Assembly: GCA_022487055.1 (NCBI GenBank)
Contig: JAKVJJ010000004.1
Coordinates: forward strand, 20,295 to 84,294
Direction: 5' to 3'
Source: Oscillospiraceae bacterium
GTDB lineage: Bacteria; Bacillota; Clostridia; Oscillospirales; Acutalibacteraceae
Length of the DNA: 64,000 nucleotides
Each line of letters opens with the position of its first letter. Position 1 is the first letter of the stretch. This document shows, piece by piece, positions 43,469 to 52,270 of this stretch. Below the pieces are notes generated by a model that worked only from the letters and a program-made list of their open reading frames with translations, ran no database searches and was not told where the DNA came from. The position numbers were made by a program, and so were the translations under genes.

Positions 43469-43701
43469 TCGGCATCTTCCTCGTCTCCATCATCCTCCGG
43501 CGATTCCCGAAAGACCTGCGCAGCCAACTCTTTGAGCATATCCTTGGGTGGTATGGCAATGCCGCGTTTTTTGTCTGCCAGCACCAAAATGGTATCGCCC
43601 GGATGAATGTCAAACATGTCGCGTGCCTGCTTTGGAATCACAAACTGCCCTTTTTCACCGATTTTAGCTGCCCATGCAAATTTATCTTTATTTTTCAGCA
43701 T
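43465..43701 (-). CDS. AbrB/SpoVT-type transcriptional regulator
   Basis: 78-residue swapped-hairpin DNA-binding protein. AAKIGEKGQFVIPKQARDMF followed by DIHPGDTILVLADKKRGIAI is the AbrB/MazE-like domain, and a short acidic tail (SPEDDGDEEDAE) follows. It overlaps the ABC transporter remnant by four bases and would have controlled that exporter. The regulator itself is intact, with a GGAGG site at its start, and may now be an orphan with other targets. It is not an antitoxin by context, since no toxin gene is adjacent. Confidence 0.85.
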   Translation of the reverse strand: MLKNKDKFAWAAKIGEKGQFVIPKQARDMFDIHPGDTILVLADKKRGIAIPPKDMLKELAAQVFRESPEDDGDEEDAE

Positions 43702-43863
43702 GATTGTTCCTCCATTATGTTTGATAAGTATGATTTATATAACTTTTATATATCGTATCCACTCCGAGAGCTTATGTCAAGACGTTTGAATAGAAAATAT
43801 TTTTATACCAAAAAAGGTTTCGCAGATAGCCCCTGCGAAACCTTTTCTGCAGTACTTGATTTT

Positions 43864-45834
43864 TTAGCCGCGCCAGTTCCGATGAAACATTGGGCTGCCG
43901 TCATTCATCCAGACACGCATTTCGCCCTTCCCACGGTTGTTCCAGAGTGCATATGGCACAGCCGTCAGTGTGCAGGCTTCATATGTCGGTTTTTCCAATC
44001 CATAAAGCGGATTATCCTTCTGCGGCATCACAGTTCTGCAGCCGCTGAAAGTCGCACTGCCGGATTCTTCAGGCAGTCCCTTGACAAAAGCCGAATGAAC
44101 CGGAGCTTCTGTATCTGCATAAATACCGGCCAGATGCGAACCATTGTCCGCTTCTTCCAAACAATAGACAACCGGGCCTTTCATTAAAGCTGTCTTGCCA
44201 ATGTTATCACTGCAATGCGGATTACAGTATACAAAACGGAATTGCACATCAAAATCAATGGATACAAGGTCTTCCCGCTTCCACATCCGCTTGATGAAAA
44301 GATACCCGTCCCGCTGTGTGCAGTCCACCTTGCTGCCATTGACACACACTTGGTACTTTGCAGAATAGGCCGGTTTGCGCACTGCCAGACTGAACGGAGC
44401 TTCCGCTGTGCTATCCGACTGAATCTCAATGTGCCCGCTGTTCGGATAATCGGCATGAAGACAAAAGCGAAGGTTTCCCCCCTTAACCGGTACCTTTACG
44501 CAGCTCTGAATAAACAGGTTGACATACAGCGCCTCTTCATCATATGCGTAAATATAATTGCTCAGGGATGCAAGCGTGCGGGCAATGTTTGGAGGACAAC
44601 AGGCAACGCCGAACCACTGCTGGCGCATTGTCTTGATATGCCGCATCGTCGGATTGTGCTCCGCAACTTCGGGAATGACCTCCAACGGATTTACATAAAA
44701 GAAATGCTTTCCGTCCAATGCAATTCCTGCAAGCAGCGTATTATATAGTGCCTGTTCCACGGTGTCCATATATTTCCCGCTGTGCGTAATCTGAAACATC
44801 CGGTTGGAAAACTGTGCCAGACCAACGGTAGCGCAGGATTCAGAATAGTTGGTATTATTGGGTAGGTCGTAGTTGCCCGTAAACCGCTCGCCATAGGAAG
44901 CCGAACCGATGCTGCCGGTGATATACATCTTTTTTTGCGTTATGTTGTTCCACAAAGCGTCACATTGCTTCAAAAGAGTATCGTCCCGCTCCTCATAGGC
45001 AACATCTGCCATACCGCTTAAAAGATAAGCCGCACGGACTGCGTGTCCTTCCACGGTCGTCTGCTCCTGCAGCGGCTTCTGCGCCATCATATAGTCCAGA
45101 CCAAAATCTGCAAACTCCGGGAAAATATAATTTCCGGTTTTGCGGCATTCTTCATTCAGAAAGTAGCTGGGGGATTTTCCCCTCTCCCGAATAAAATAAT
45201 CAGCAAGCGAAAGATAACGTTTCTCCTGTGTAACACGATACAGTCGTATCAGCGCCAGCTCAATTTCCGGGTGTCCGGGATAACCGTGTATCTTTCCTTC
45301 TTCCCGGCCGAAAGTCCTGTAAATACAGTCCGCCAGACGACAAACCGTGTCTAAAAATCTCCGCTTTCCGGTTGCTTCATAATAGGCAACCGCTGCCTCA
45401 ATCATATGGCCGGCTGTGTAAAGCTCATGTCCTTCATAAAGGTCTGACCAGCGTTTTTGTTTTGTAATAATAAAGTACGTATCAAGGTAACCGTCTGGGC
45501 ACTGTGCTCTGCTAATTAAATCGATTGCGCCATCTGCCAAGGCTTCCAGCTTTTTGTTTGGCTTTTTTGCAAGCGTATAAGCGACAGCCTCCAGCCACTT
45601 TGCAACGTCAGTGTCCTGAAATACCGTTCCGAGGTGCTCACCCTTTTCATCACCGCACGCAATACGGAAATTATGCATACAGTAACTTTTTTCGGCTCCT
45701 TCCACCCGGTCATTGATTAGTTCCCACTGGAAAGGAAGAATCACTGTTTCAACTAAATTAATATAATGGTTCCAGAATGGGTCATTGATTGTAACGTCTG
45801 ATAATTTTACATTTTGTAGCCGGTGTAATTCCAT
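43864..45834 (-). CDS. GH127 beta-L-arabinofuranosidase
   Basis: Intracellular glycosidase of the HypBA1/DUF1680 type that releases beta-linked L-arabinofuranose. The 656 residues fit the family. The (alpha/alpha)6 barrel begins HRLQNVKLSDVTINDPFWNH. Key elements are DGYLDTYFI, GHELYTAGHMIEAA, SESCATVGLAQF with the zinc-binding or catalytic Glu, and VACCPPNIARTLASL with the nucleophilic and zinc-binding Cys pair. Distal gene of the five-gene operon SBP-permease-permease-LacI-GH127, only four bases after the lacI-type gene. Together with the GH51 enzyme it points to plant arabinan or extensin-type sugars. Confidence 0.93.
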   Translation of the reverse strand: MELHRLQNVKLSDVTINDPFWNHYINLVETVILPFQWELINDRVEGAEKSYCMHNFRIACGDEKGEHLGTVFQDTDVAKWLEAVAYTLAKKPNKKLEALADGAIDLISRAQCPDGYLDTYFIITKQKRWSDLYEGHELYTAGHMIEAAVAYYEATGKRRFLDTVCRLADCIYRTFGREEGKIHGYPGHPEIELALIRLYRVTQEKRYLSLADYFIRERGKSPSYFLNEECRKTGNYIFPEFADFGLDYMMAQKPLQEQTTVEGHAVRAAYLLSGMADVAYEERDDTLLKQCDALWNNITQKKMYITGSIGSASYGERFTGNYDLPNNTNYSESCATVGLAQFSNRMFQITHSGKYMDTVEQALYNTLLAGIALDGKHFFYVNPLEVIPEVAEHNPTMRHIKTMRQQWFGVACCPPNIARTLASLSNYIYAYDEEALYVNLFIQSCVKVPVKGGNLRFCLHADYPNSGHIEIQSDSTAEAPFSLAVRKPAYSAKYQVCVNGSKVDCTQRDGYLFIKRMWKREDLVSIDFDVQFRFVYCNPHCSDNIGKTALMKGPVVYCLEEADNGSHLAGIYADTEAPVHSAFVKGLPEESGSATFSGCRTVMPQKDNPLYGLEKPTYEACTLTAVPYALWNNRGKGEMRVWMNDGSPMFHRNWRG

Positions 45835-45838
45835 AGTT

Positions 45839-46873
45839 TCAGTCCTTCATCTCTCGAATCGAGTCGCCTTGGACAATGCGGCATGGCAGCGTAATGTTAA
45901 TGTCTTCATTGGTCTTGTTCTCCATCTTATCGATGAGGATTTCCATGGACCGCACACCCATTTCATGCAAAGGACGCTCGACCGTGGTAATTCTCGGTGT
46001 CACATACTGAATGATGGAAGAATTATCAAAACCGCTTAAAGAAAGGTCCTGCGGTATCGATATGCCAAGTGCCCTCGCAGCGTCCATGCAGCCTGCCGCC
46101 ATGTCATCATTCATTGCAATAATCGCATCCAAATTGTCCTTTTGCTGCAAAAGCTCTGTTGCCACTTTGCGAGCAGTATCATATTTCCAGTCTCCGGTTT
46201 TCACAGCAGAAGGGTCCAGGTGAATCCCTGCTTCATCCAATGCGGTCTGAATACCCTTCATCCGCAAATGGCACGGCTCCGAAGTTTCCGCACCTTTGAT
46301 GATGCCAAAGCGGCGGTGGCCTTTCTTAATAAATTCATTGGTCAGCTCAAAGGCTGCTTTTTCATTGCTGTAACCAACGGACGTCCCTTCCCCATAAGTA
46401 TAGCAATAGCAATATACCACAGGCTTATCAATATCATGAAGGACATCACGAATCATGCGGTCATGCATTCCAACGTAGATAATTCCATCGACCTGCATCG
46501 ACATCAGGGGTTCCACCGCTTTATCAATATCCTTCTGGAATTTTGAAATATGTTCAAACTGGGATTCGATTTTGCTTAAAAGGCGCAGGTTGCTCAATAT
46601 AATTTTATAATTTGTCTTGTCTGCCGCCTCATTGATGCCGTCAATAATATAGGGCATATGGCGGACGGTTATATCTTCCACAATAACGCCTACCAGATAG
46701 GTTCGGTTAGTGCGAAGCCCCTGCGCAAGGAAATTGGAATGATAGCCCTCTTCCTTGATGATTTTTTCCACTTTGCATCGCGTTTCATCCCCGATTTTTG
46801 GGGAACCGTTCAAAACATAAGAAACCGTAGCAGTAGAAACTCCGGCACGTTCCGCAATTTCTTTCAGTGTCAT
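45839..46873 (-). CDS. LacI-family transcriptional regulator
   Basis: 344 residues: an N-terminal helix-turn-helix (MTLKEIAERAGVSTATVSYV LNG), the hinge (FLAQGLRTNRTYLVGVIVED) and a periplasmic-binding-protein-like effector domain ending in DINITLPCRIVQGDSIRE. It lies inside the operon it most likely controls. Two copies of TTAATCGATTCA flank the operon promoter region and have the central CG dyad typical of LacI-type operators. The effector is presumably an arabino-oligosaccharide or arabinose. AAGGAG precedes the start. Confidence 0.93.
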   Translation of the reverse strand: MTLKEIAERAGVSTATVSYVLNGSPKIGDETRCKVEKIIKEEGYHSNFLAQGLRTNRTYLVGVIVEDITVRHMPYIIDGINEAADKTNYKIILSNLRLLSKIESQFEHISKFQKDIDKAVEPLMSMQVDGIIYVGMHDRMIRDVLHDIDKPVVYCYCYTYGEGTSVGYSNEKAAFELTNEFIKKGHRRFGIIKGAETSEPCHLRMKGIQTALDEAGIHLDPSAVKTGDWKYDTARKVATELLQQKDNLDAIIAMNDDMAAGCMDAARALGISIPQDLSLSGFDNSSIIQYVTPRITTVERPLHEMGVRSMEILIDKMENKTNEDINITLPCRIVQGDSIREMKD

Positions 46874-46914
46874 ATGGAACTCTCCTTTAAGCTGGCATTC
46901 TCCCGAATTTCATG

Positions 46915-47763
46915 TTACTTCAATCCGGTTGTTTTAATCCCACCCACCAGATATTTTGAACCAAAAATATACAGAAGCATTGGTGGAACCAGCATAAAGG
47001 TAGAAGCAGCCATGATGGATGCCCAATTTATTACAAATGCGTTTCCTGAAGTATACATGAAACTCGTCATCAGTGCAATGGTCATCGTTCTCCATTTGTC
47101 ACTGTTGATGTAAAACACCGGCTGTGTCAGCTCGTTCCACCAGAAGACACAGGACAGAATGCCGATGGTGACGATTGTCGGTTTGCTGATTGGCATAATC
47201 ACCTTAAAAAAGACCTGTGGGCGGGTGCAGCCGTCGATAATTGCCGCCTCATCCAGCTCTTTCGGGATTGACCGGAAGAACTGCCGGAAAAGGAATACAT
47301 TGTACGGATAAGCAAACCATGCCGGAACAATCATCGGGAGCAAAGAATCGAGCCAGCCAATTTTTCCAAACATAATGTACTGCGGAATAATCAGTGCAAT
47401 GTTTGGAATCAGCATGGTTGCAACAATGATAGAGAAAATAACCTTTTTCCCCGTGAAATCCATTCTTGCCAGCGGATATGCCACCAGCGCGGAGGATAAC
47501 AGCGTGCCAATCGTTGCGCCAAACATCAGGAAGAAAGTATTTGCCATGTACCTCCAGATGTTGCTGTGCTCAAAAATATACTGATAGTTCTCTGTTGTCG
47601 GATGAGCCGGGAACAAATTTGCGGTTGTTGTGAACTCTGTTAAGGTTTTAAAACCGCCTGTCAAAATCCAGATGATAGGCATAAACATAATCAGCGCCAC
47701 AAGAATCTTTAGGACATACATTCCCAAAGAATGAAGATGTGTTTTGATATGAGCAGATTCCAT
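46915..47763 (-). CDS. Carbohydrate ABC transporter permease (MalG type)
   Basis: Second permease of a CUT1-type sugar importer, 282 residues with six membrane helices. The cytoplasmic EAA loop reads KELDEAAIIDGCTRPQVFFKVIMPISKP, and the protein begins with a helix VLKILVALIMFMPIIWILTGG, typical of MalG/AraQ-like subunits. It follows the first permease after 11 bases. No ATPase is encoded in the cluster, so a shared MsmK-type ATPase elsewhere must energise it. Confidence 0.93.
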   Translation of the reverse strand: MESAHIKTHLHSLGMYVLKILVALIMFMPIIWILTGGFKTLTEFTTTANLFPAHPTTENYQYIFEHSNIWRYMANTFFLMFGATIGTLLSSALVAYPLARMDFTGKKVIFSIIVATMLIPNIALIIPQYIMFGKIGWLDSLLPMIVPAWFAYPYNVFLFRQFFRSIPKELDEAAIIDGCTRPQVFFKVIMPISKPTIVTIGILSCVFWWNELTQPVFYINSDKWRTMTIALMTSFMYTSGNAFVINWASIMAASTFMLVPPMLLYIFGSKYLVGGIKTTGLK

Positions 47764-47774
47764 GAGCCCACCCC

Positions 47775-48671
47775 TCAGTCTTCGTAATATACTGTCTTCT
47801 TTGAAATGGCAAAGATAAGTCCGCCAAAGACAGCCGCAACCAGAAACAGAATGACAGACAATGCACAGGCATAGCCGACCTTCATATTGCTGAATGCTTC
47901 TTTATAGATAAGCAGGCTTAGTACCTGTGTTGAACCATTTGGGTCACCGTTTTCACTGGTCAGTGGATAGAGTAACGCGAACGAGCCGTTCAGGGCACTG
48001 ACACAGCCGCTCACTGCATTAAACAGAATCAGCGGTGAAATCATCGGCAGTGTAATGTGGAAAAACTTCTGAATGAAGGTCGCACCATCCAAGTTGCTCG
48101 CTTCATACAGTTCTTTTGGCACATCGGACAGTCCTGAGCGAAAAATCAGCATCATCTGCCCTGTGCTGTAAGTGAACAGGGTGATGAAAAACACCACGAA
48201 ATAAATGGTGTTTTGCTGATAAAGCCAGTTCACCTCAATATTGCGCCCCGCAAACATACTCAGGATATTATTGAGCAGACCGGCATTTTTACCAAAAATG
48301 GTTCTGAAAGCATAGGCTAGAGCCACTGTTGGGACAACGGACGGCAGGAAATAGCAGAACTGAAATATCCCGTTAAATCTCTGCTTGCTGTTCAGCAGCA
48401 GTGCCATGATAATTGCCCATATGGTTGTAACCACCACCATCACAATCGTGAAAAAGATGGTCACACGCAAGGAATTCCAAAAGACAGAACTTCGAAACAT
48501 ATTTTTGTAATTTGTCAAGCCAATAAATTTAGACACACCGTTCAGTTTCCGGTTGGTCAGACTTTGCTGCACCATAAAGATAATTGGGAACAGAGTAAAA
48601 CAAAGGAATCCAATTATCCATGGCAGTATAAAAGCATAGGCTACTTTGTTGTCTTGATTTTTTCGCCGCAT
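47775..48671 (-). CDS. Sugar ABC transporter permease (MalF type)
   Basis: First permease of the same CUT1 importer. 298 residues, six helices starting AYAFILPWIIGFLCFTLFPI, with the EAA loop KELYEASNLDGATFIQKFFHITLPMISP. GGGAGAGC precedes the ATG. It forms the membrane channel with the MalG-type subunit and receives sugar from the lipoprotein encoded upstream. A spacer of 73 bases separates it from that gene. Confidence 0.93.
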   Translation of the reverse strand: MRRKNQDNKVAYAFILPWIIGFLCFTLFPIIFMVQQSLTNRKLNGVSKFIGLTNYKNMFRSSVFWNSLRVTIFFTIVMVVVTTIWAIIMALLLNSKQRFNGIFQFCYFLPSVVPTVALAYAFRTIFGKNAGLLNNILSMFAGRNIEVNWLYQQNTIYFVVFFITLFTYSTGQMMLIFRSGLSDVPKELYEASNLDGATFIQKFFHITLPMISPLILFNAVSGCVSALNGSFALLYPLTSENGDPNGSTQVLSLLIYKEAFSNMKVGYACALSVILFLVAAVFGGLIFAISKKTVYYED

Positions 48672-48744
48672 ATGCTCTCCCTCCTAAAAGATGCCGAATG
48701 TGCTGCCATCTTTTCATTAAAATATTTCTTTTATTTCCGCAGCA

Positions 48745-50022
48745 TCAGTAACCGATGGTCTCCGCCGCATAATCAGAAGCACGTTTAACAGCTTCCTCCG
48801 GTGTTGTCTGGCCAAGCAGCGCGGAATTGAACTTACTGACTGCGTTGTTTGTAACACCGGACGGCAGGCAAGTGTAACCGAAAATGCCGGAATTCAGGGA
48901 ATCTGTGATTGCGTCCCAGTTTGTTACTTTCTTTGCGGAAGCAACTTTCCATGCACCCTTCGCTGCGATCGTTTTCAGCGCAGACGGGTTGCCGCTTGCT
49001 TTGGAGTTAATTGTCTGGCCTTCTTCGCCCATCAGGTATTCAATGACTTTCCATGCTGCTGTCTGTTTCTTGCTGTTTGCATTGATGGTATAGAAGCCGG
49101 TATGCAGGGTGTTGTACTTCACCTTATTGGTTGGCAGAGAGGCAATATCCCAGTTGAAGGACAGCTTGTCCGCATAAGTCCCGACATTCCAGCTCCCCTG
49201 CCATGCCATTGCTGCCTTTCCGGCTGCAAACAGGTCTGTTGTATCAGAGGACGGCGCAGGCATAACTTTTGCATCAACCATTTCTTTGCAGTCCTTTACA
49301 AAGGAAACCGCGCCGCTGCCGATGACCATCTGACCGTTGGACGGGTCGTAAATCTTGTCGCCCGCTCCGCCAATGCCTGCCCACCATGTCTGGGTGTTGG
49401 GCAGAGCACAGCCATAGACACCGTTCTTTGTCAGCTTTTTAGCGGCTGCTTTAAAGTCCTCATACTTCCAGTTGTTTGTCGGCAGCGGGATTCCTGCGGC
49501 CTTAAACATATCTTTGTTGTAGTAAAGAATTTCTGTGGCAGCACACCACGGCAGGCCATAAGTGGCACCCATGCCACCAGAAAGTTTGGAAACCGCCGGA
49601 ATAAAGTCGCTGGTTTTGATTGTGGATTTCTTAAGATAGCTGTCCAGCGGAAGAATGCCCTTCGCTTCAGCAAAATTTTTCAGATCATTTTCCCAAACAA
49701 CCATAATGTCGGATGAAGCGTCTTTGGTGGAAACCATCTGCCCAAGTTTAGAAGAATAGTCACTTTCCGGAATAACTGTGACATTGACCTTCACACCTGT
49801 TGCCTTTTCCGCCTGCTTGTACATATTCAGCGCATCGTCCTTGCTTGGTTCATTCCAGGTCGTAATGGTGATGCTCTGACCGGAAACATCCTGAGAAGCC
49901 TGTGTGGAAGCTGCAGCAGAGCCTGCTGCCTGTGGACTGGAACTTGGCTGCGATTCACCGCAGCCAGCGAGTGTACCTGTCATCATGACAGCGGCCAACA
50001 GAAATGATACAACCTTTTTCAT
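48745..50022 (-). CDS. Sugar-binding lipoprotein of the LacI-controlled ABC importer
   Basis: Family 1 extracellular solute-binding protein of 425 residues. The lipoprotein signal ends in GTLAGC, then a Ser/Ala/Gln linker. ITITTWNEPSKDDALNMYKQ starts the binding fold, and MAWQGSWNVGTYADKLSFNW and EYLMGEEGQTINSKASGNPSALK are typical later blocks. It is the first gene of the operon, behind a consensus promoter and operator. Substrate by context: arabino-oligosaccharides. Confidence 0.93.
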   Translation of the reverse strand: MKKVVSFLLAAVMMTGTLAGCGESQPSSSPQAAGSAAASTQASQDVSGQSITITTWNEPSKDDALNMYKQAEKATGVKVNVTVIPESDYSSKLGQMVSTKDASSDIMVVWENDLKNFAEAKGILPLDSYLKKSTIKTSDFIPAVSKLSGGMGATYGLPWCAATEILYYNKDMFKAAGIPLPTNNWKYEDFKAAAKKLTKNGVYGCALPNTQTWWAGIGGAGDKIYDPSNGQMVIGSGAVSFVKDCKEMVDAKVMPAPSSDTTDLFAAGKAAMAWQGSWNVGTYADKLSFNWDIASLPTNKVKYNTLHTGFYTINANSKKQTAAWKVIEYLMGEEGQTINSKASGNPSALKTIAAKGAWKVASAKKVTNWDAITDSLNSGIFGYTCLPSGVTNNAVSKFNSALLGQTTPEEAVKRASDYAAETIGY

Positions 50023-50064
50023 TTTGAATTCCTCCCATTGCCTTTTTGCAACGCTATGATGTAT

Positions 50065-50076
50065 TTAATCGATTCA
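50065..50076. promoter_or_regulatory. LacI-type operator, proximal copy
   Basis: TTAATCGATTCA, a near-palindrome centred on CG, about 40 bases before the start codon of the binding-protein gene, inside the leader. An identical 12-mer is found 70 bases away. Confidence 0.65.
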
Positions 50077-50134
50077 CCAAATTCATGTATATATTCGTGT
50101 GTAAAACCCAGTTATTCGCATATATACAAGTAGG

Positions 50135-50146
50135 TTAATCGATTCA
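50135..50146. promoter_or_regulatory. LacI-type operator, promoter copy
   Basis: Second TTAATCGATTCA, just downstream of the -10 box and around the predicted transcription start. The two copies are spaced by 70 bases centre to centre, suitable for repressor looping. Confidence 0.7.
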
Positions 50147-50154
50147 CTAAATAG

Positions 50155-50183
50155 AGTATACCTGTTCTTCACCATTTTGTCAA
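50155..50183 (-). promoter_or_regulatory. Consensus promoter of the arabinoside operon
   Basis: Minus strand TTGACA (50178-50183), a 17-base spacer and TATACT (50155-50160). Confidence 0.85.
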
Positions 50184-50364
50184 TTAAATATATTCAACAT
50201 AGTTTATAAAATATATTTGTACATAATGTCTCACTTCCTAAAAACCTTTCTTGAATAATAAACACAGATATTTCTTGCATTTTCCTCAATGAATTGAGAG
50301 TCCGTCCTGAATTTCTGTTATATGTATTGTATGCCGAAAGCGCGCTCCCATCCATCAAAATGCA

Positions 50365-50401
50365 CAAAAAAGAGAGGTACCATTTGTTTTGGTATCTCTC
50401 T
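50365..50401 (-). terminator. Terminator of the methyltransferase gene
   Basis: Minus strand AGAGAGATACC, a loop and GGTACCTCTCT (one G-T wobble) are followed by a T run, 76 bases past the stop at 50477. Confidence 0.8.
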
Positions 50402-50476
50402 GAAAAATCTTCATGGAATGGTTTATGCTTTTGTCAGCAGTGAATTTATGACAAGATGTTTGCTATATCTGCACAC

Positions 50477-51247
50477 TCATTTTGTGGCTGTGAAAAAGAA
50501 TCTTGGAAACCGGAATATGATTTCTCCGTTCTTCTGCTTTGGATAGGCACTGATCAGTTCCTTATAAATGTCCTTTTCAAAGTCTGTCTTATCGGTTTCC
50601 GACAAAGCATTTAGGTAAGGGCGCAGTCCCGTTGCACGATACCATTCCATAATATCGCTATGAGACTTCATCTTATGGAAATAAGTCGTTTCCCAAATAC
50701 AAAAATCAGAAGCAATATCCGACAACAGGTCATAGTATTGGCTCGGCGTCAAATTATAACAGATTCGTGGATTCTGAAATTTGGAAGACCATTTATGATT
50801 TGTGGATATTTGCTTTATGATTTGATGAATTGGTTCCTGATAGTTCATTGGCGTTTGTACTGCAAGCACTCCACTGGGTTTCAATAGGCACATCATGTTA
50901 TACAGCAGTGTATTATGATTCGGTATCCATTGAATGCAGGCATTCGAAAACACAATGTCAAAGTCCCTGCCCAATGTATGCAAATCGCTGCTTGCATCAC
51001 ACTGCACAAACCGAATATTCGGATGCTGCACTTTGGCTGCTTCTATCATAGCCGGTGAACTGTCAATGCCTAAAATATCCGCATCCGGATACCGCTGTGC
51101 CAGCACTTCAGAACTGTTTCCCGGTCCACAGCCGATATCCAATATTTTTTTCGGTTTTTCCAAATAAATGCGGTTCACCAAGTCAATGGCGGGCTGTGTC
51201 CGTTCATTGCTAAATTTTAGGTACTTTGCTGAATCCCAATCCGTCAT
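50477..51247 (-). CDS. tam: SAM-dependent methyltransferase, trans-aconitate 2-methyltransferase-like
   Basis: 256 residues with a class I methyltransferase fold: motif I ILDIGCGPGNSSEVL, motif II DILGIDSSPAMIEAA, and DIVFSNACIQWIPNH. The N-terminus WDSAKYLKFSNERTQPAIDL is characteristic of Tam, which methylates trans-aconitate, a by-product that inhibits aconitase. It is a single gene placed between the two sugar clusters. The start has an AGGAGGC site. Other small-acid methyltransferases of this subgroup remain possible. Confidence 0.82.
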   Translation of the reverse strand: MTDWDSAKYLKFSNERTQPAIDLVNRIYLEKPKKILDIGCGPGNSSEVLAQRYPDADILGIDSSPAMIEAAKVQHPNIRFVQCDASSDLHTLGRDFDIVFSNACIQWIPNHNTLLYNMMCLLKPSGVLAVQTPMNYQEPIHQIIKQISTNHKWSSKFQNPRICYNLTPSQYYDLLSDIASDFCIWETTYFHKMKSHSDIMEWYRATGLRPYLNALSETDKTDFEKDIYKELISAYPKQKNGEIIFRFPRFFFTATK

Positions 51248-51388
51248 AGTATTGCCTCCTTCTATCGTTACCGCAGGACAAATCCATTTTCATGTCCGAC
51301 GTTCTGTCTCATCCTTCTGCGGGAACAGGTCTATGGAAAGGTGAACGCAAAAGCAGTGTTTCTCCGGCAACCGCGGCATGGGTATGCT

Positions 51389-52267
51389 TTAGCCTTTTAT
51401 TGCGCCGGCAATAACACTTTTCTGCAACTGATCGCTGAACAGGAAATAAATAATCAAAGTAGGAACCGTAGCAATCACAAGCCCGGCCCCGATTGGCCCC
51501 CAGTGTGTGCCCTGTTGGCCGGAAAGCGACATGATGCCGACTGTAAGGGTCTTCAAATTATCGTTGCTCACAAAGGTATTGGCAAACATCAGCTCGTTCC
51601 AGGAAGAAAGGAATGTGAAAATTGCAACGGTAGCAATTGCCGGACGAACCAGCGGCAGTACGATGCTGTAAAACATTCTGTATATACCGCAGCCGTCCAG
51701 ACAGGCCGATTCCTCCATTTCTTTCGGAACATCCCGGAAGAATCCCACCATAATGAAAATTCCCATTGGCAGCGCAAAGGCTGTATAAGGAAGGATCAGG
51801 GACAAGTAGCTGTTGAGAAGCCCTAAATTTTTTAGAACAATAAACAACGGAAGAAGCGTTGCATGAAGCGGTACCATCATTCCAAGAAGAATGAAATTCA
51901 GAAACGCATGGCTCAATTTCCAGTGCATACGTGCGATTGCATAAGCCGAGGTCGTAATTAGGATGGTGGAGAGCACAATTGTAATACCGGTTACGATAAC
52001 GCTGTTTAACAGGTAAACTGCAACATTGCCGTTGGTCAATACATCGGAATAGTTTGACGCTCTCCATACCAGCGGCAACCCCATGGCATTTCCGCTGAAA
52101 ATTTCATTGTTATCTTTAAAAGAAAACAGGAAAAGCCAGATTAGGGGATAAATCTGAATGACTGCAAATATCCCCAGCAACAAGTACATGACTACGGAAG
52201 AAACTTTTATTTTCTTTTTTCCTACACTCGGTTCGCGTTTAAGATCTGCCTCCATATGTATCACCAT
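51389..52267 (-). CDS. Carbohydrate ABC transporter permease (MalG type), second cluster
   Basis: 292 residues, six helices, with the EAA loop KEMEESACLDGCGIYRMFYSIVLPLVRP. The cytoplasmic start is KREPSVGKKKIKVSS. It begins three bases after the stop of the MalF-type gene. A second ATG five codons in (MEADLK) is an equally possible start. It ends the operon; no ATPase is present. Confidence 0.92.
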   Translation of the reverse strand: MVIHMEADLKREPSVGKKKIKVSSVVMYLLLGIFAVIQIYPLIWLFLFSFKDNNEIFSGNAMGLPLVWRASNYSDVLTNGNVAVYLLNSVIVTGITIVLSTILITTSAYAIARMHWKLSHAFLNFILLGMMVPLHATLLPLFIVLKNLGLLNSYLSLILPYTAFALPMGIFIMVGFFRDVPKEMEESACLDGCGIYRMFYSIVLPLVRPAIATVAIFTFLSSWNELMFANTFVSNDNLKTLTVGIMSLSGQQGTHWGPIGAGLVIATVPTLIIYFLFSDQLQKSVIAGAIKG

Positions 52268-52270
52268 TCT

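Larger units (their letters stand above)
50023..50476. other. Regulatory region of the sugar operon and tam terminator
   Basis: 454 bases without a gene. The left part holds the operators and promoter of the LacI-controlled operon. 50184-50340 is AT-rich and shows nothing I can interpret. The right part holds the terminator of the methyltransferase gene. Confidence 0.6.
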
